Below the pieces are notes generated by a model. It was not told the origin of the DNA and searched no databases. It saw only the letters and a list, made by a program, of their open reading frames with translations. A program made the translations under genes and the position numbers. Below are positions 1 to 7,210 of a stretch of DNA of 52,261 nt, piece after piece (position 1 is the stretch's first letter; every line of letters starts with the position of its first letter). Origin of the DNA: CAYPXJ01 sp964414595 (lineage in GTDB: Bacteria; Pseudomonadota; Alphaproteobacteria; Rickettsiales; CAIJLX01); the NCBI GenBank assembly GCA_964414595.1, contig CAYPXJ010000009.1, positions 1-52,261 of the forward strand, read 5' to 3'.

Positions 1-173
1 GTGCTATCACGGTTGACCGAGTAGAGACGGATGAGTTCCGTCATCACCTGCGAAAGGCTTGATGAAGCCAGTACTGTGACCGATTTGATATCACCAACGT
101 CGGTGGTGAAACCTTGCGCACGCGCCGAAAAAGAGAAAAGACAAAGTAGTACAAATGCGAAAAGCCTACTCAT
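1..173 (-). CDS. Periplasmic substrate-binding protein, ModA-like (3' end outside window)
   Basis: Only the first 57 codons are present; the gene runs off the left edge. The start has a clear signal peptide (hydrophobic run FAFVLLCLF, then SARAQ as a likely signal peptidase I site). It is followed by SVTVLASSSLSQVMTELI, which resembles the first strand and ligand-binding Ser loop of molybdate- or type 2-family periplasmic binding proteins. The ATG lies inside the last codons of hisI (8-bp overlap), so the two are probably translationally coupled. The ligand cannot be inferred from this fragment. Confidence 0.5.
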   Translation of the reverse strand, partial: MSRLFAFVLLCLFSFSARAQGFTTDVGDIKSVTVLASSSLSQVMTELIRLYSVNRDS

Positions 174-540
174 ACAGCTTTTTCGGATCGATAAGCGGGG
201 CCTGATTTTCAGTCCAGACGCCATTTTGTGCGGTAAAATAAAAGCAGGATTTGCGGCCTGTGTGGCAGGCAACCCCTGGCTTGCCCTGTTGATCGACGAG
301 CGCAAGCAGCGCATCGCCATCACAATCCAGGCGCATTTCTTTGAGGATTTGCGCTTGGCCGGAAGTTTCGCCCTTTTTCCACAAACTATTCCTCGAACGC
401 GAAAAATAGACCATTTCGCCGGTTTGAAGCGTTTTTTCCAACGCTTCCGCATTCATCCAGGCAAAGGTGAGCACTTCGCCCGTATCAAATTGCTGGGTGA
501 TAACCGGTATCAGGCCATTTTTATCAAATTTAGGGTTCAT
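166..540 (-). CDS. hisI: Phosphoribosyl-AMP cyclohydrolase HisI
   Basis: Hydrolyses the ring of phosphoribosyl-AMP in the third step of histidine biosynthesis; cytoplasmic. The 124-aa protein is full length for the single-domain form (no HisE fusion). Family motifs are all present: WMNAEAL near residue 28, YFSRSR followed by LWKKGETSG, the metal-binding DCDGDALL, and ACHTGRKSCF with the zinc cysteine. It follows the Trm112-like gene by 3 bp and overlaps the next gene by 8 bp, so it belongs to a three-gene minus-strand unit. No other his gene is in the window. Confidence 0.96.
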   Translation of the reverse strand: MNPKFDKNGLIPVITQQFDTGEVLTFAWMNAEALEKTLQTGEMVYFSRSRNSLWKKGETSGQAQILKEMRLDCDGDALLALVDQQGKPGVACHTGRKSCFYFTAQNGVWTENQAPLIDPKKLYE

Positions 541-543
541 CCC

Positions 544-747
544 CTAAGATTCGTTCAATTTCCGCGCTTCGTCAATCAACATCACGGGAATACCATCGCG
601 AATCGGGTACGCAAGGCCAGCTTTACGGCTGATAAGTTCCTGCGCGGAACGGTTATATTCCAACGGGCCCTTGGTGAGGGGGCAAACAAGCATTTCCAGC
701 AATTCTGGAGCGACTTCAGGTATGTTTTTCTTGGATTTTTCAGCCAT
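544..747 (-). CDS. Trm112-like / UPF0434 protein
   Basis: A 67-aa protein of the UPF0434 (YcaR/Trm112-like) family. The sequence shows the LLEMLVCPLTKGPL core, which carries the remaining cysteine of the zinc-ribbon-like fold, and the closing segment AYPIRDGIPVML that is diagnostic of the family. Bacterial members are small proteins of unclear role; eukaryotic Trm112 activates methyltransferases, but that role is not shown here. The gene sits directly downstream of tRNA-Gly and 3 bp upstream of hisI on the same strand. Confidence 0.9.
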   Translation of the reverse strand: MAEKSKKNIPEVAPELLEMLVCPLTKGPLEYNRSAQELISRKAGLAYPIRDGIPVMLIDEARKLNES

Positions 748-766
748 GGGGAACCTTCAGCCTTCC

Positions 767-841
767 TGGAGCGGGTGATGAGAATCGAACTCACGACATC
801 AACCTTGGCAAGGTTGCGCTCTACCCCTGAGCTACACCCGC
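767..841 (-). tRNA. tRNA-Gly(GCC)
   Basis: The minus strand folds as a cloverleaf: acceptor arm GCGGGTG paired with CACCCGC, T-arm GTTCGATTC, and anticodon GCC in loop TTGCCAA (plus positions 807-809). Discriminator U is followed by an encoded CCA (positions 769-767). It lies 19 bp upstream of the Trm112-like gene on the same strand. Confidence 0.97.
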
Positions 842-924
842 GCATCCAGGCTTTAGAGCGGTCTTTATAGAAATATGAATAGGTATTTGCAAGCGCTTTT
901 GTGTAATTCCATCCGACCATATGA

Positions 925-950
925 AAAGGGGATACTGACGTATCCCCTTT
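925..950 (-). terminator. Hairpin terminator after DUF1328 gene
   Basis: Perfect 11-bp arms AAAGGGGATAC/GTATCCCCTTT with a 4-nt loop. On the minus strand the second arm ends in CCCCTTTTC. It lies 27 bp past the stop of the DUF1328 gene (stop at 977) and probably ends the entericidin-DUF1328 transcript. Confidence 0.65.
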
Positions 951-976
951 CCCTTCATCGTTTGTGACGTGGAGGT

Positions 977-1153
977 TTACCTCGGTCTTCCTCGATAGTC
1001 CAGGGCTCCCAGGACTAATGCGACAACCAATAGTGCCACAAAGATGAAGAAGATGAATTTTGCTATTTCTGCAGAAGTTGCCGCAATGCCAGTAAAGCCA
1101 AACAGCGCGGCAACAACAGCCACCACCAAAAACATTAATGCTAGGCGTAACAT
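977..1153 (-). CDS. DUF1328 (UPF0391, YtjA-like) small membrane protein
   Basis: A 58-aa inner-membrane protein with two hydrophobic segments (about residues 2-22 and 33-50). It carries the family signature ALFGFTGIAATSAEIAKFIFF and ends YRGRPR. DUF1328 proteins are stress-associated membrane peptides of unknown mechanism. The start is fixed by a strong AGGAGG 5 bases upstream. It is the second gene after the entericidin-like gene (9-bp gap) and is followed by a hairpin terminator at 925-950. A second DUF1328 copy lies at 8002-8184. Confidence 0.88.
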   Translation of the reverse strand: MLRLALMFLVVAVVAALFGFTGIAATSAEIAKFIFFIFVALLVVALVLGALDYRGRPR

Positions 1154-1162
1154 AGGAACCTC

Positions 1163-1345
1163 CTATTTGCCGTAGTTGTTATTGTCTTCGGCTGAGCGCT
1201 CCAATTTACCACCAGCCTGCTTCACATCTTCGCCTACACCTTCCATGGTGTTGCATGCGGAGAGGGAGCCAACCATGAGCGCGGCTGCGGTCAGGCCGTA
1301 AATGTGACTGCGTTTAATAAAAAGAAAACGTGGATCGGGTAACAT
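1163..1345 (-). CDS. Entericidin A/B-family lipoprotein
   Basis: A 60-aa precursor with a lipobox (GSLSAC) and the entericidin signature CNTMEGVGEDVKQAGGKLE straight after the lipidated cysteine, so the mature peptide is about 30 residues. Entericidins are small stress- or stationary-phase envelope lipoproteins, originally described as an antidote/toxin pair; only one copy is present here. AAAGGAGG upstream of the ATG fixes the start. It heads a two-gene operon with DUF1328. A TTTATA/CCTATCG promoter-like element and two direct repeats lie upstream. Confidence 0.88.
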   Translation of the reverse strand: MLPDPRFLFIKRSHIYGLTAAALMVGSLSACNTMEGVGEDVKQAGGKLERSAEDNNNYGK

Positions 1346-1369
1346 AAAAACCTCCTTTTAGTTGTCGGT

Positions 1370-1403
1370 TAACCCAGATTCAGATTGGCGTAACCCAGTT
1401 CAG
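1370..1403 (-). repeat. Two direct repeats (21-bp period) upstream of entericidin gene
   Basis: On the minus strand CTGAACTGGGTTA (1391-1403) and CTGAATCTGGGTTA (1370-1383) repeat with a 21-bp period, two helical turns. They lie between the promoter-like element at 1408-1436 and the ribosome-binding site, which suggests a tandem binding site or leader element. Confidence 0.5.
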
Positions 1404-1407
1404 TTCT

Positions 1408-1436
1408 CGATAGGTGAGATGAGATGGAGATATAAA
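1408..1436 (-). promoter_or_regulatory. Shared island promoter element, copy 1 (entericidin operon)
   Basis: On the minus strand TTTATA (1431-1436) is followed 16 bases later by CCTATCG (1408-1414), 62 bp before the start codon. The same pair with 15-base spacing after the TATA or TATG core occurs before three other units of this island (2989, 7115, 8526). Confidence 0.5.
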
Positions 1437-1455
1437 AAACCTGTCAGTATCGTTT

Positions 1456-1956
1456 TTATGCGGCATTATCGTTTGCACGCTGGATACGCTGCGAAAGGTT
1501 TTTAATCCGCTCCTCGATTTCGCTTACGGCTTTGTTTTCGGCTTCCGGAGATGATTTTATCCCTTCCAAAAAACCTTGTATTGCCGCATTAAGCGCATCA
1601 CTGACAAAATCGCCGTGCCCGGAAAATAAGCGCGTAGGTTCGCTTACCGACACGGCTTTATCGAGAAGGAATTTAGCTAACCACATTGCCGCTGCTGCTA
1701 ATAAAACGCTAAGCAATGCAATCAGCGCCAATGAAGATGCAGTATCCAGCCCTTCTGAGACAAGATATTGATGTAAAGCAATCAACCCTATGCCCAGGCC
1801 TAAAGCCAGCATAACGCCACCCACCGCCGCAACTGCGACACCGAATAATGCTTTACGTAGATGTGGGCCCAGGGCAGACGCTTCTGGAAGCGCTTGTCCC
1901 AAGGCCCACAAAGCGAACCTCCGTTGCAGAAGGTTCAGGGAGAGCCCTTCGTGCAT
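1456..1956 (-). CDS. Phage-holin-superfamily-like membrane protein (YqjE/DUF1469-like)
   Basis: A 166-aa protein with two strong transmembrane segments: about residues 37-62 (GVAVAAVGGVMLALGLGIGL) and 74-96 (LALIALLSVLLAAAAMWLA). The N-terminus is soluble and the hydrophilic C-terminal tail is helical (ENKAVSEIEERIKNLSQRI). Its length, hairpin topology and position 5 bp behind a YqjD/ElaB-like gene match YqjE/DUF1469 proteins, which pair with YqjD in E. coli. Function is unknown; members are thought to be stationary-phase inner-membrane proteins. Family assignment comes from topology plus context. Confidence 0.65.
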   Translation of the reverse strand: MHEGLSLNLLQRRFALWALGQALPEASALGPHLRKALFGVAVAAVGGVMLALGLGIGLIALHQYLVSEGLDTASSLALIALLSVLLAAAAMWLAKFLLDKAVSVSEPTRLFSGHGDFVSDALNAAIQGFLEGIKSSPEAENKAVSEIEERIKNLSQRIQRANDNAA

Positions 1957-1961
1957 AAAGA

Positions 1962-2279
1962 CTATCTGCGCTTGAGGAGTGCACCTAAGAGCAGACCACC
2001 CGCAAGGGCGATTGCCACAGAGGTAAAGGGACGCGCACTAATTGTTTCCTCAGCTTGATGGCGCAGCTCTTCGGCCTGGTCCGCTTTTTCCGAGAAGTAG
2101 GAGCGAACACCTTTGCCCGCTTTTTTAGCCATACGGCGAATGTCGGTGGCATCAAAGCCAATCACATTACCTACACCATTACCTACATGTTCTTTGACAT
2201 TATCCTGAACAAATTGGCTGAGTTGTTGCAGCTCTTTTTTCAGTTCACGAATGTCGGTAGTCTCTTTTGCTTGTTTCAT
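1962..2279 (-). CDS. YqjD/ElaB/DUF883-family membrane-anchored protein
   Basis: A 105-aa protein with a long helical N-terminal region (RELKKELQQLSQFVQDNVKEH), a middle amphipathic stretch and a single C-terminal membrane anchor (SVAIALAGGLLLGALL) closed by the basic tail KRR. This is the tail-anchored layout of DUF883; E. coli YqjD and ElaB bind 100S/70S ribosomes and tether them to the inner membrane in stationary phase. It lies between the OmpA-like gene (9-bp gap, RBS AGGAG) and the YqjE-like gene (5-bp gap), so the three form one operon. Confidence 0.85.
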   Translation of the reverse strand: MKQAKETTDIRELKKELQQLSQFVQDNVKEHVGNGVGNVIGFDATDIRRMAKKAGKGVRSYFSEKADQAEELRHQAEETISARPFTSVAIALAGGLLLGALLKRR

Positions 2280-2288
2280 AGTTTTCTC

Positions 2289-2930
2289 CTATTGGTTGGT
2301 TGCAGTTCTTGGATCATTGATGGAGGTGTTTTGTGCCGCATCAATATATTCAATCTCCACCTCAACTCGGCGATCCGGCTGTAGGCAGGAAATTTGCGAT
2401 GCGCGCGATCCTTCACCTTCGCAATTACTTACAGGACGGCGTTCGCCAAGGCCGCGCACCTCAGCAAGATTGGTATTTAAATAACCTTCACGATGCAGAA
2501 AATTCTGTACGGCTTCGGCACGTTTTTCCGAGAGTGCATCATTATAAGGCGTGGTGCCGATACGATCCGCAAAACCAACAATCGTTGCGCTACGTACATC
2601 TTCCGCGGTACGCAATTCACGTGCGATGGTGCTCAAGCGTGCTTTAGCTTGCGGTGTCAGCTCTGCTTTATCAAAAGCAAAGTAGACGGTTTTTTCCGCG
2701 GTTTCGAGTGTGCGTGGTGCAGACACTGCTTGATGATGCACTTTACGCGCGCATTCATCGTAACCTGCCGCCCAGTTTGTACGCGTGCATGTGCCATGTG
2801 CAAGCGAACGTACAGGATTGCCATAGGAATCACGCACCACACTATTGTTAGAAAGAGAGGCCGCCTGGGCTGTGGAAAAAACCATACCCACGCAAGCCGT
2901 TGCTAAAAGTGACCGAAGTGTAATTGTCAT
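2289..2930 (-). CDS. OmpA-family peptidoglycan-binding protein
   Basis: A 213-aa exported protein. The signal peptide covers about residues 1-23 (ends STAQAA). A linker follows, with Cys residues in GTCTRTNWAAGYDECARK, and then an OmpA C-terminal domain from about residue 80: TVYFAFDKAELTPQA, IVGFADRIGTTPYNDALSEKRA and GERRP. This domain normally clamps diaminopimelate in the cell wall. No N-terminal beta-barrel is present, so it is probably periplasmic. First gene of the OmpA-like/YqjD/YqjE operon, with a shared island promoter element at 2989-3016. Confidence 0.88.
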   Translation of the reverse strand: MTITLRSLLATACVGMVFSTAQAASLSNNSVVRDSYGNPVRSLAHGTCTRTNWAAGYDECARKVHHQAVSAPRTLETAEKTVYFAFDKAELTPQAKARLSTIARELRTAEDVRSATIVGFADRIGTTPYNDALSEKRAEAVQNFLHREGYLNTNLAEVRGLGERRPVSNCEGEGSRASQISCLQPDRRVEVEIEYIDAAQNTSINDPRTATNQ

Positions 2931-2988
2931 GGTAAAGCTCCTTATTGATTAAATCGGTCTTAAGCATGACAAGGAGTGCATTAAATTG

Positions 2989-3016
2989 CGATAGGCAGAG
3001 CTTTAGCCTACATAAA
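2989..3016 (-). promoter_or_regulatory. Shared island promoter element, copy 2 (OmpA-like operon)
   Basis: On the minus strand TTTATGT (3010-3016) is separated by 14 bases from CCTATCG (2989-2995), 58 bp upstream of the start codon. The geometry is identical to copies 3 and 4; only the last two bases of the first half differ from TTTATAG. Confidence 0.5.
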
Positions 3017-3153
3017 GAGACTATAAAGAATCGGCGGTTCATTTATGTGCGCCTTATGTATTGTTTGGTTTTCGCATACAGCGATTTAATTTTTGGCGGG
3101 TTACTTTTTTTAGGAAGCCGGCACACACCGGCTCATAACCAAAGGAGGTTACC

Positions 3154-3345
3154 ATGTCACATTTGATTCTGGATGATTTCTTATTGCCGGACAGCGAAAC
3201 TTTGGGTGAATTTAGCTTTTTTGATGAAGCGGTTTTATCGGATAAGGAGCGCTTTATGCCCATGCAGGAACGTTATGCTGACGCATCGCAAAAAGCAGCT
3301 TCATCCAAGTGGCGCATTCCTTCTCATTCGATGAGCGTTATGTAA
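3154..3345 (+). CDS. Small acidic hypothetical protein (63 aa)
   Basis: Not recognised. A 63-aa soluble, acidic protein (MSHLILDDFLLPDSETLGEF start) without signal peptide or membrane segment. A near-perfect Shine-Dalgarno (AAAGGAGG, 7 bases before the ATG) makes it likely to be expressed. A short hairpin AGCCGG/CCGGCT (3116-3133) sits in its leader. It is divergent from the OmpA-like operon and may belong to the same stress island. Confidence 0.55.
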   Translation: MSHLILDDFLLPDSETLGEFSFFDEAVLSDKERFMPMQERYADASQKAASSKWRIPSHSMSVM

Positions 3346-3394
3346 CGTTTGTGTAATTAGGTTTAGTGAATTCATTGTAACGAAGGAGAGTGTG

Positions 3395-3643
3395 ATGCGT
3401 AGATCCCCGAATACTATCATTTTAGTAATTGTAATTGCTGTATTAGTTATCGTAACTCTTGCCTATTTCGATCGTCAGAATGAGCCTTCAACTCGTGTTG
3501 GCAAAGCCGCAGAAGAAGTGGGTGAAGGGCTTGAAGATGCGGCGCGTAAACTAAAGCCAGAAAGCGAACGCACGGTTGGCGAACGCATCGGCGATAGGGT
3601 CGAAAAACTTGGTGAGAATATTAAAGAAAGTTCTGAGAAGTAA
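3395..3643 (+). CDS. Small membrane-anchored hypothetical protein
   Basis: An 82-aa protein with one N-terminal transmembrane segment (TIILVIVIAVLVIVTLAYF) and a charged, helical cytoplasmic or periplasmic tail (KAAEEVGEGLEDAARKLK, then GERIGDRVEKLGENIKE). The tail recalls YtxH- or DUF883-like stress proteins but no family is certain. AAGGAG 6 bases before ATG 3395 favours that start over the GTG at 3392. It is followed after 20 bp by the YfdX-like gene on the same strand. Confidence 0.65.
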   Translation: MRRSPNTIILVIVIAVLVIVTLAYFDRQNEPSTRVGKAAEEVGEGLEDAARKLKPESERTVGERIGDRVEKLGENIKESSEK

Positions 3644-3663
3644 CTTTCATTTCCATTATTCAC

Positions 3664-4551
3664 ATGAAAAAATCACACCTTGCATTATGGGCGCTGGCGC
3701 TCTGCGCGTCAGCGCACGTGGTCTATGCGCAAACGGTTAAATCACCAGAAGAATTATTGCGTGATTTACGGCTTCCACAAACAGAAATAACACAAACAGA
3801 AACTGCGCCACGCGCCACCGCAAAAAAAATTATCGATCATGTAAGCGGCGCGAGGCTGAGCTTAGGTGTGCAGGAAAATAATTTGGCCCTCAAGCATATA
3901 TCACGCGCGGAGCAGCTAAATAATAACCTGCAAAAAGCAGCTGATGATATTGTGAAGCAACAGGATATTACACCGACACGTCAGCAAAGTTTTTTCTACG
4001 ACGAAAAGTTTGGCGAGTATTATTTTCCAGCGAGTACTGAAGTGGTTGAGTGGCCTGAGCTAAGTTGGGGGCCGTTATGGTCAGAAGCAAATGGGGTGGT
4101 GATTGATAATGTGTATTTGGTCTATCTCACCTTAGCGCTTAACAATAAAGATATTGCGGAGAAGCTACAAAATGCACGTATGGCTTTGCAGCGTCATAAC
4201 CGCAGCGAGGCGGATAAAGAGTTAAAGGCGCTTGTAAATGAAGCCGTAGCGCTTGAAAAAATAGATTCTCTACCGCTTACCAAAGCGCACGATAACATCA
4301 CCTTGGCACAAATATACTTAGGTTTTAATGACAAAGAAACGGCCAAACTTGCTTTAGCCAAAGCAGAAGAGGGGCTGACATCTGCTAAAACGGATGAGCG
4401 TTATGTAGCTAGCCAACCTTCGATTGAAACGCTAGAAAAGGCTGTTCAGCTATACCAGAAAGAGGGAGAGCTTCTAGCAAGCCCGCGTTCAGAAAAAACC
4501 TTTGCGAGTTGGCGGCGCAATATTAGAAAGATAACAAAAACAAGATCTTAA
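3664..4551 (+). CDS. YfdX-like exported helical protein
   Basis: A 295-aa protein with a signal peptide (ALWALALCASAHVVYAQ). The mature part is almost entirely helical and contains repeated modules of the kind seen in YfdX proteins: ARLSLGVQENNLALKHISRAEQ, ARMALQRHNRSEADKEL and IYLGFNDKETAKLALAKAEEG, in which short helices end in alanine/lysine-rich arms. YfdX of enterobacteria is a periplasmic acid- and antibiotic-stress protein under EvgA control. The family call is based on repeat pattern and length. It probably shares a transcript with the membrane-anchored gene upstream. Confidence 0.55.
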   Translation: MKKSHLALWALALCASAHVVYAQTVKSPEELLRDLRLPQTEITQTETAPRATAKKIIDHVSGARLSLGVQENNLALKHISRAEQLNNNLQKAADDIVKQQDITPTRQQSFFYDEKFGEYYFPASTEVVEWPELSWGPLWSEANGVVIDNVYLVYLTLALNNKDIAEKLQNARMALQRHNRSEADKELKALVNEAVALEKIDSLPLTKAHDNITLAQIYLGFNDKETAKLALAKAEEGLTSAKTDERYVASQPSIETLEKAVQLYQKEGELLASPRSEKTFASWRRNIRKITKTRS

Positions 4552-4644
4552 CCTTATTTTGTGGATTTTATAGGTTGCGTCTACTTATGGAAAATTTATA
4601 CGGAACTAGGGATAATTCTTTAATGCGACATTACATGTGATTTT

Positions 4645-6714
4645 ATGCTGCAACCCGAAGGGTCATTCATTTTTGGTGCAGGTCCAACTTTTCCGGATGG
4701 ACGCATGCATGATGTAAAAGCTGCGGTTCCACTCGGCCATGGCCAGGGCGTAGTCGTTGTTTGTGTTGGCGTGCATCCTAAAACTCCAACTTTGCTTCGT
4801 ACCGCAAAACGCCGCGCGAGAGAGTTAGGTGTTCCTTGGATAGCGGTGTATGTCGAAAAGCGACATGCGTCGCGCAATCCTTATCGTTTTCTTGTTTGGC
4901 AAATGATGACACTTGCAGGGCAAATGGGCGCCGAGACACTGCATGTGCAGGCTAATAGTGCGTATGAGGGCATAGCGAATTTACTCAAGGACAAGCAGGC
5001 AAAAGGCGAAAAAATCGCCTACCTTGTGGTGGGTAGTACGGCCAATCAAAGTTTCTGGGATAAGATTCGGTCTTCTCTTTCCGATAAGTTGGTGAAATTA
5101 GGCCGGGAATACGGACCCGTAGAAGTGGTTCCTCTCGAAACGGTGATTAATGTGAAGCTGCCGTGGAAAGTGAGGGTTGGGCTTGCGGATGTACGCGTCC
5201 GTGAAATTTTCTATGCGCTGCTTTCGGTGGCGGCGGCCTATTTTTGTGCAGAGTTGCTACGTGCTTTCTTGCCGCGTGCCATTTTCCGCATCAACGACGA
5301 TAATGTTGCGCTTTTGTTTATGATTGCATGCGCATTTACGGCAGGCCGATGGGGATTATGGCCCGGTCTTCTCGCTTCGATCACAAGTTTCGCTACGCTG
5401 AATTTTTTCTATGTAGTGCCTTATTACCATTTTGTTATTGATGATGTGCGCGATATTTTGAGCCTCATTTTGTTTGTGAGCGTATCAGTGGTGATTTCTT
5501 TTTTTGTCAGCCATCGTCGTACCTTTACCGAAATGGCGCTACGCCGAGAGCGCAAAACTCAAGCACTGCTTTATTTACACCGTATTACACAGCGTACCAA
5601 CACGCGCCATAAAGTGCTCGAGGCTTTGAACAAGGAATTGGCGCATTTGCTGGAAACGGAAGTGGCATTATTTTTACCTTCGGCTGAAAATCCGGATGCG
5701 CTAGAGCCGCTAAACAAAAACCCCATTCAACTCTCCTTTGATGACAAAATCGCGCTTGAAACAGCGTGGGAAGAAGGAAAAACAACGGGCCTTGCATCCT
5801 CATATCATTCCGAATCACACTGGCGGTTTGAGCCTATTTTTACTTCGGAAGGCCAAATAGCAGTGCTGGGTGTGCACCTGCCGCCGAAAGTACGTATTGA
5901 TGTGGGATTCGGCATGCTTGTTTCAACCATTGCTGAACAAGTAGGATTAATTATCGAACGTGTCGATATGAGTTCGCTGATGGAATCCACGCGTGTGAGC
6001 GAAGAACGCGAAAAACTGCGCTCGATGCTGCTATCCAGCGTTTCGCATGATTTGAAAACGCCGCTCGCGTCGATTATCGGATCGCTGAGTGTATATCGCA
6101 GCATGGGAAAAAATCTGCCGGAACACCAAAAAAATACCCTTATGGAAACAGCGCTCGAGGAAGCGCAGCGTCTGGATAGTTTTATTACTAATATTTTAGA
6201 TATGACACGCATTGAAAGCGGCGAAATTAAATTCAAGCAAGATTGGCATAATCCGCGCGAGTTGATGGAACGAATTCAACGGCGCATGCGTGATCGCTTA
6301 CATCGCCATCAATTTACAGCGCATCCCAGCACTCTCCCTGTTGAGGTGTGGATGGATGCGATGATGACGGAACAAGTCTTACAAAACGTGTTGGATAACG
6401 CGGCGAAATATACGCCTTTAGGCACGGCTATTGAACTCAGTTGCCATATGCGTGATGGTAATTTCGTCTATGAAATTCGCGATCATGGAAAAGGTATTCC
6501 AGAAGATAAAATCGAAACTATTTTTGATAAATATTCACGGCTTCATCATGAAGATAGCAAAATTGCAGGTACGGGATTGGGGTTGGCTATTTCGCGTTCT
6601 GTCATGCACGCGCAGGAGGGCGCCATTAAAGCCATGAATCACCCTGATGGCGGTGCTGTTTTCTTGATCAGTTTTAGCAAATGGCGCGATTTGCCAGCAG
6701 CAAAGGCGGCTTGA
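4645..6714 (+). CDS. KdpD-like sensor histidine kinase lacking the N-terminal KdpD domain
   Basis: A 689-aa membrane kinase. Order: Usp-like domain (about 30-165; PWIAVYVEKRH, YLVVGSTANQSFWDKIRSSL), four membrane helices of the KdpD/DUF4118 type (about 190-295; FTAGRWGLWPGLLASI), GAF-like region (about 315-440), HisKA with phospho-acceptor His468 in SVSHDLKTPLASIIGS, and HATPase with NVLDNAAKYTP and GTGLGLAISRSV. The large N-terminal ATP-binding sensor domain of classical KdpD (about 200 residues) is absent, and no kdpFABC genes are nearby. It is followed after 1 bp by a receiver gene, and a KdpE-like regulator lies 1.8 kb away. The signal sensed is unknown. Confidence 0.9.
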   Translation: MLQPEGSFIFGAGPTFPDGRMHDVKAAVPLGHGQGVVVVCVGVHPKTPTLLRTAKRRARELGVPWIAVYVEKRHASRNPYRFLVWQMMTLAGQMGAETLHVQANSAYEGIANLLKDKQAKGEKIAYLVVGSTANQSFWDKIRSSLSDKLVKLGREYGPVEVVPLETVINVKLPWKVRVGLADVRVREIFYALLSVAAAYFCAELLRAFLPRAIFRINDDNVALLFMIACAFTAGRWGLWPGLLASITSFATLNFFYVVPYYHFVIDDVRDILSLILFVSVSVVISFFVSHRRTFTEMALRRERKTQALLYLHRITQRTNTRHKVLEALNKELAHLLETEVALFLPSAENPDALEPLNKNPIQLSFDDKIALETAWEEGKTTGLASSYHSESHWRFEPIFTSEGQIAVLGVHLPPKVRIDVGFGMLVSTIAEQVGLIIERVDMSSLMESTRVSEEREKLRSMLLSSVSHDLKTPLASIIGSLSVYRSMGKNLPEHQKNTLMETALEEAQRLDSFITNILDMTRIESGEIKFKQDWHNPRELMERIQRRMRDRLHRHQFTAHPSTLPVEVWMDAMMTEQVLQNVLDNAAKYTPLGTAIELSCHMRDGNFVYEIRDHGKGIPEDKIETIFDKYSRLHHEDSKIAGTGLGLAISRSVMHAQEGAIKAMNHPDGGAVFLISFSKWRDLPAAKAA

Positions 6715-6715
6715 T

Positions 6716-7102
6716 ATGTTTCATAATACAAAAATATTGGTCATAGACGATACTGCCGCCATTCGCACGTTCTTGCGGATTTCTCTGGAGCTAAATGGCG
6801 CTCAAGTTTTAGAAGCCGAAACTGGCGAAGAAGGTGAAAAAATTTATAAGGATATTTTACCCGATGCCGTGATCTTAGATCTGGGTTTGCCCGATAAAGA
6901 TGGCCTGGAAGTTTTAGAAGAATTAAAAGCATTGCCGCAAGATATGCAAAGGCCGGTGATAATTTTAACGGTGCGCAAAGATCACTCCGTGCATGAGAAA
7001 GTGCTTTCACTTGGTGCGGATGCCTATCTTTCCAAACCTTTTATTATGGATGATTTAATCGAAATCATTCAGCAAAATATAGTGCATCAAAAACATGTGT
7101 AA
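6716..7102 (+). CDS. Stand-alone response-regulator receiver protein
   Basis: A 128-aa CheY-like receiver without output domain. Acidic pair D11/D12, phospho-acceptor D55 (VILDLGLPDKDG), Thr in IILTVRKD and Lys in YLSKPF are all present. The ATG lies 1 bp after the kinase stop codon, so it is translationally coupled to the KdpD-like kinase and probably receives its phosphate. The LDLGLPD motif is shared with the KdpE-like regulator at 8565-9281, which suggests a duplicated KdpE receiver that lost its DNA-binding domain and could act as a phosphate sink. Confidence 0.92.
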   Translation: MFHNTKILVIDDTAAIRTFLRISLELNGAQVLEAETGEEGEKIYKDILPDAVILDLGLPDKDGLEVLEELKALPQDMQRPVIILTVRKDHSVHEKVLSLGADAYLSKPFIMDDLIEIIQQNIVHQKHV

Positions 7103-7114
7103 ATTTATGTCTTC

Positions 7115-7142
7115 TTTATAGAAAGAGGCTTTCTCCCTATCG
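7115..7142 (+). promoter_or_regulatory. Shared island promoter element, copy 3 (BOF gene)
   Basis: TTTATAG (7115-7121), 14 bases, CCTATCG (7136-7142), ending 68 bp before the start codon at 7211. The spacer also contains a small hairpin AGAAAG-AGG-CTTTCT. Matches copies 2 and 4 in spacing. Confidence 0.5.
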
Positions 7143-7210
7143 TTTTATAAGCTCTAAGGCTTTAGTTTTATAGTTGCTGTTACCCGCAGCGATAACCTTA
7201 GGAGGTAATT

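Noticed and set aside
31..870. Long plus-strand open frame (279 codons) over hisI and tRNA-Gly
   Set aside because: It is antisense to hisI, the Trm112-like gene and a tRNA, all of which have clear family motifs; its translation has no domain character.
4605..4640. GGAAC as EcfG (general stress response) -35 before the kinase gene
   Set aside because: No CGTT at the required 16-17 bp spacing; similar searches before the small stress genes gave no convincing EcfG promoter.
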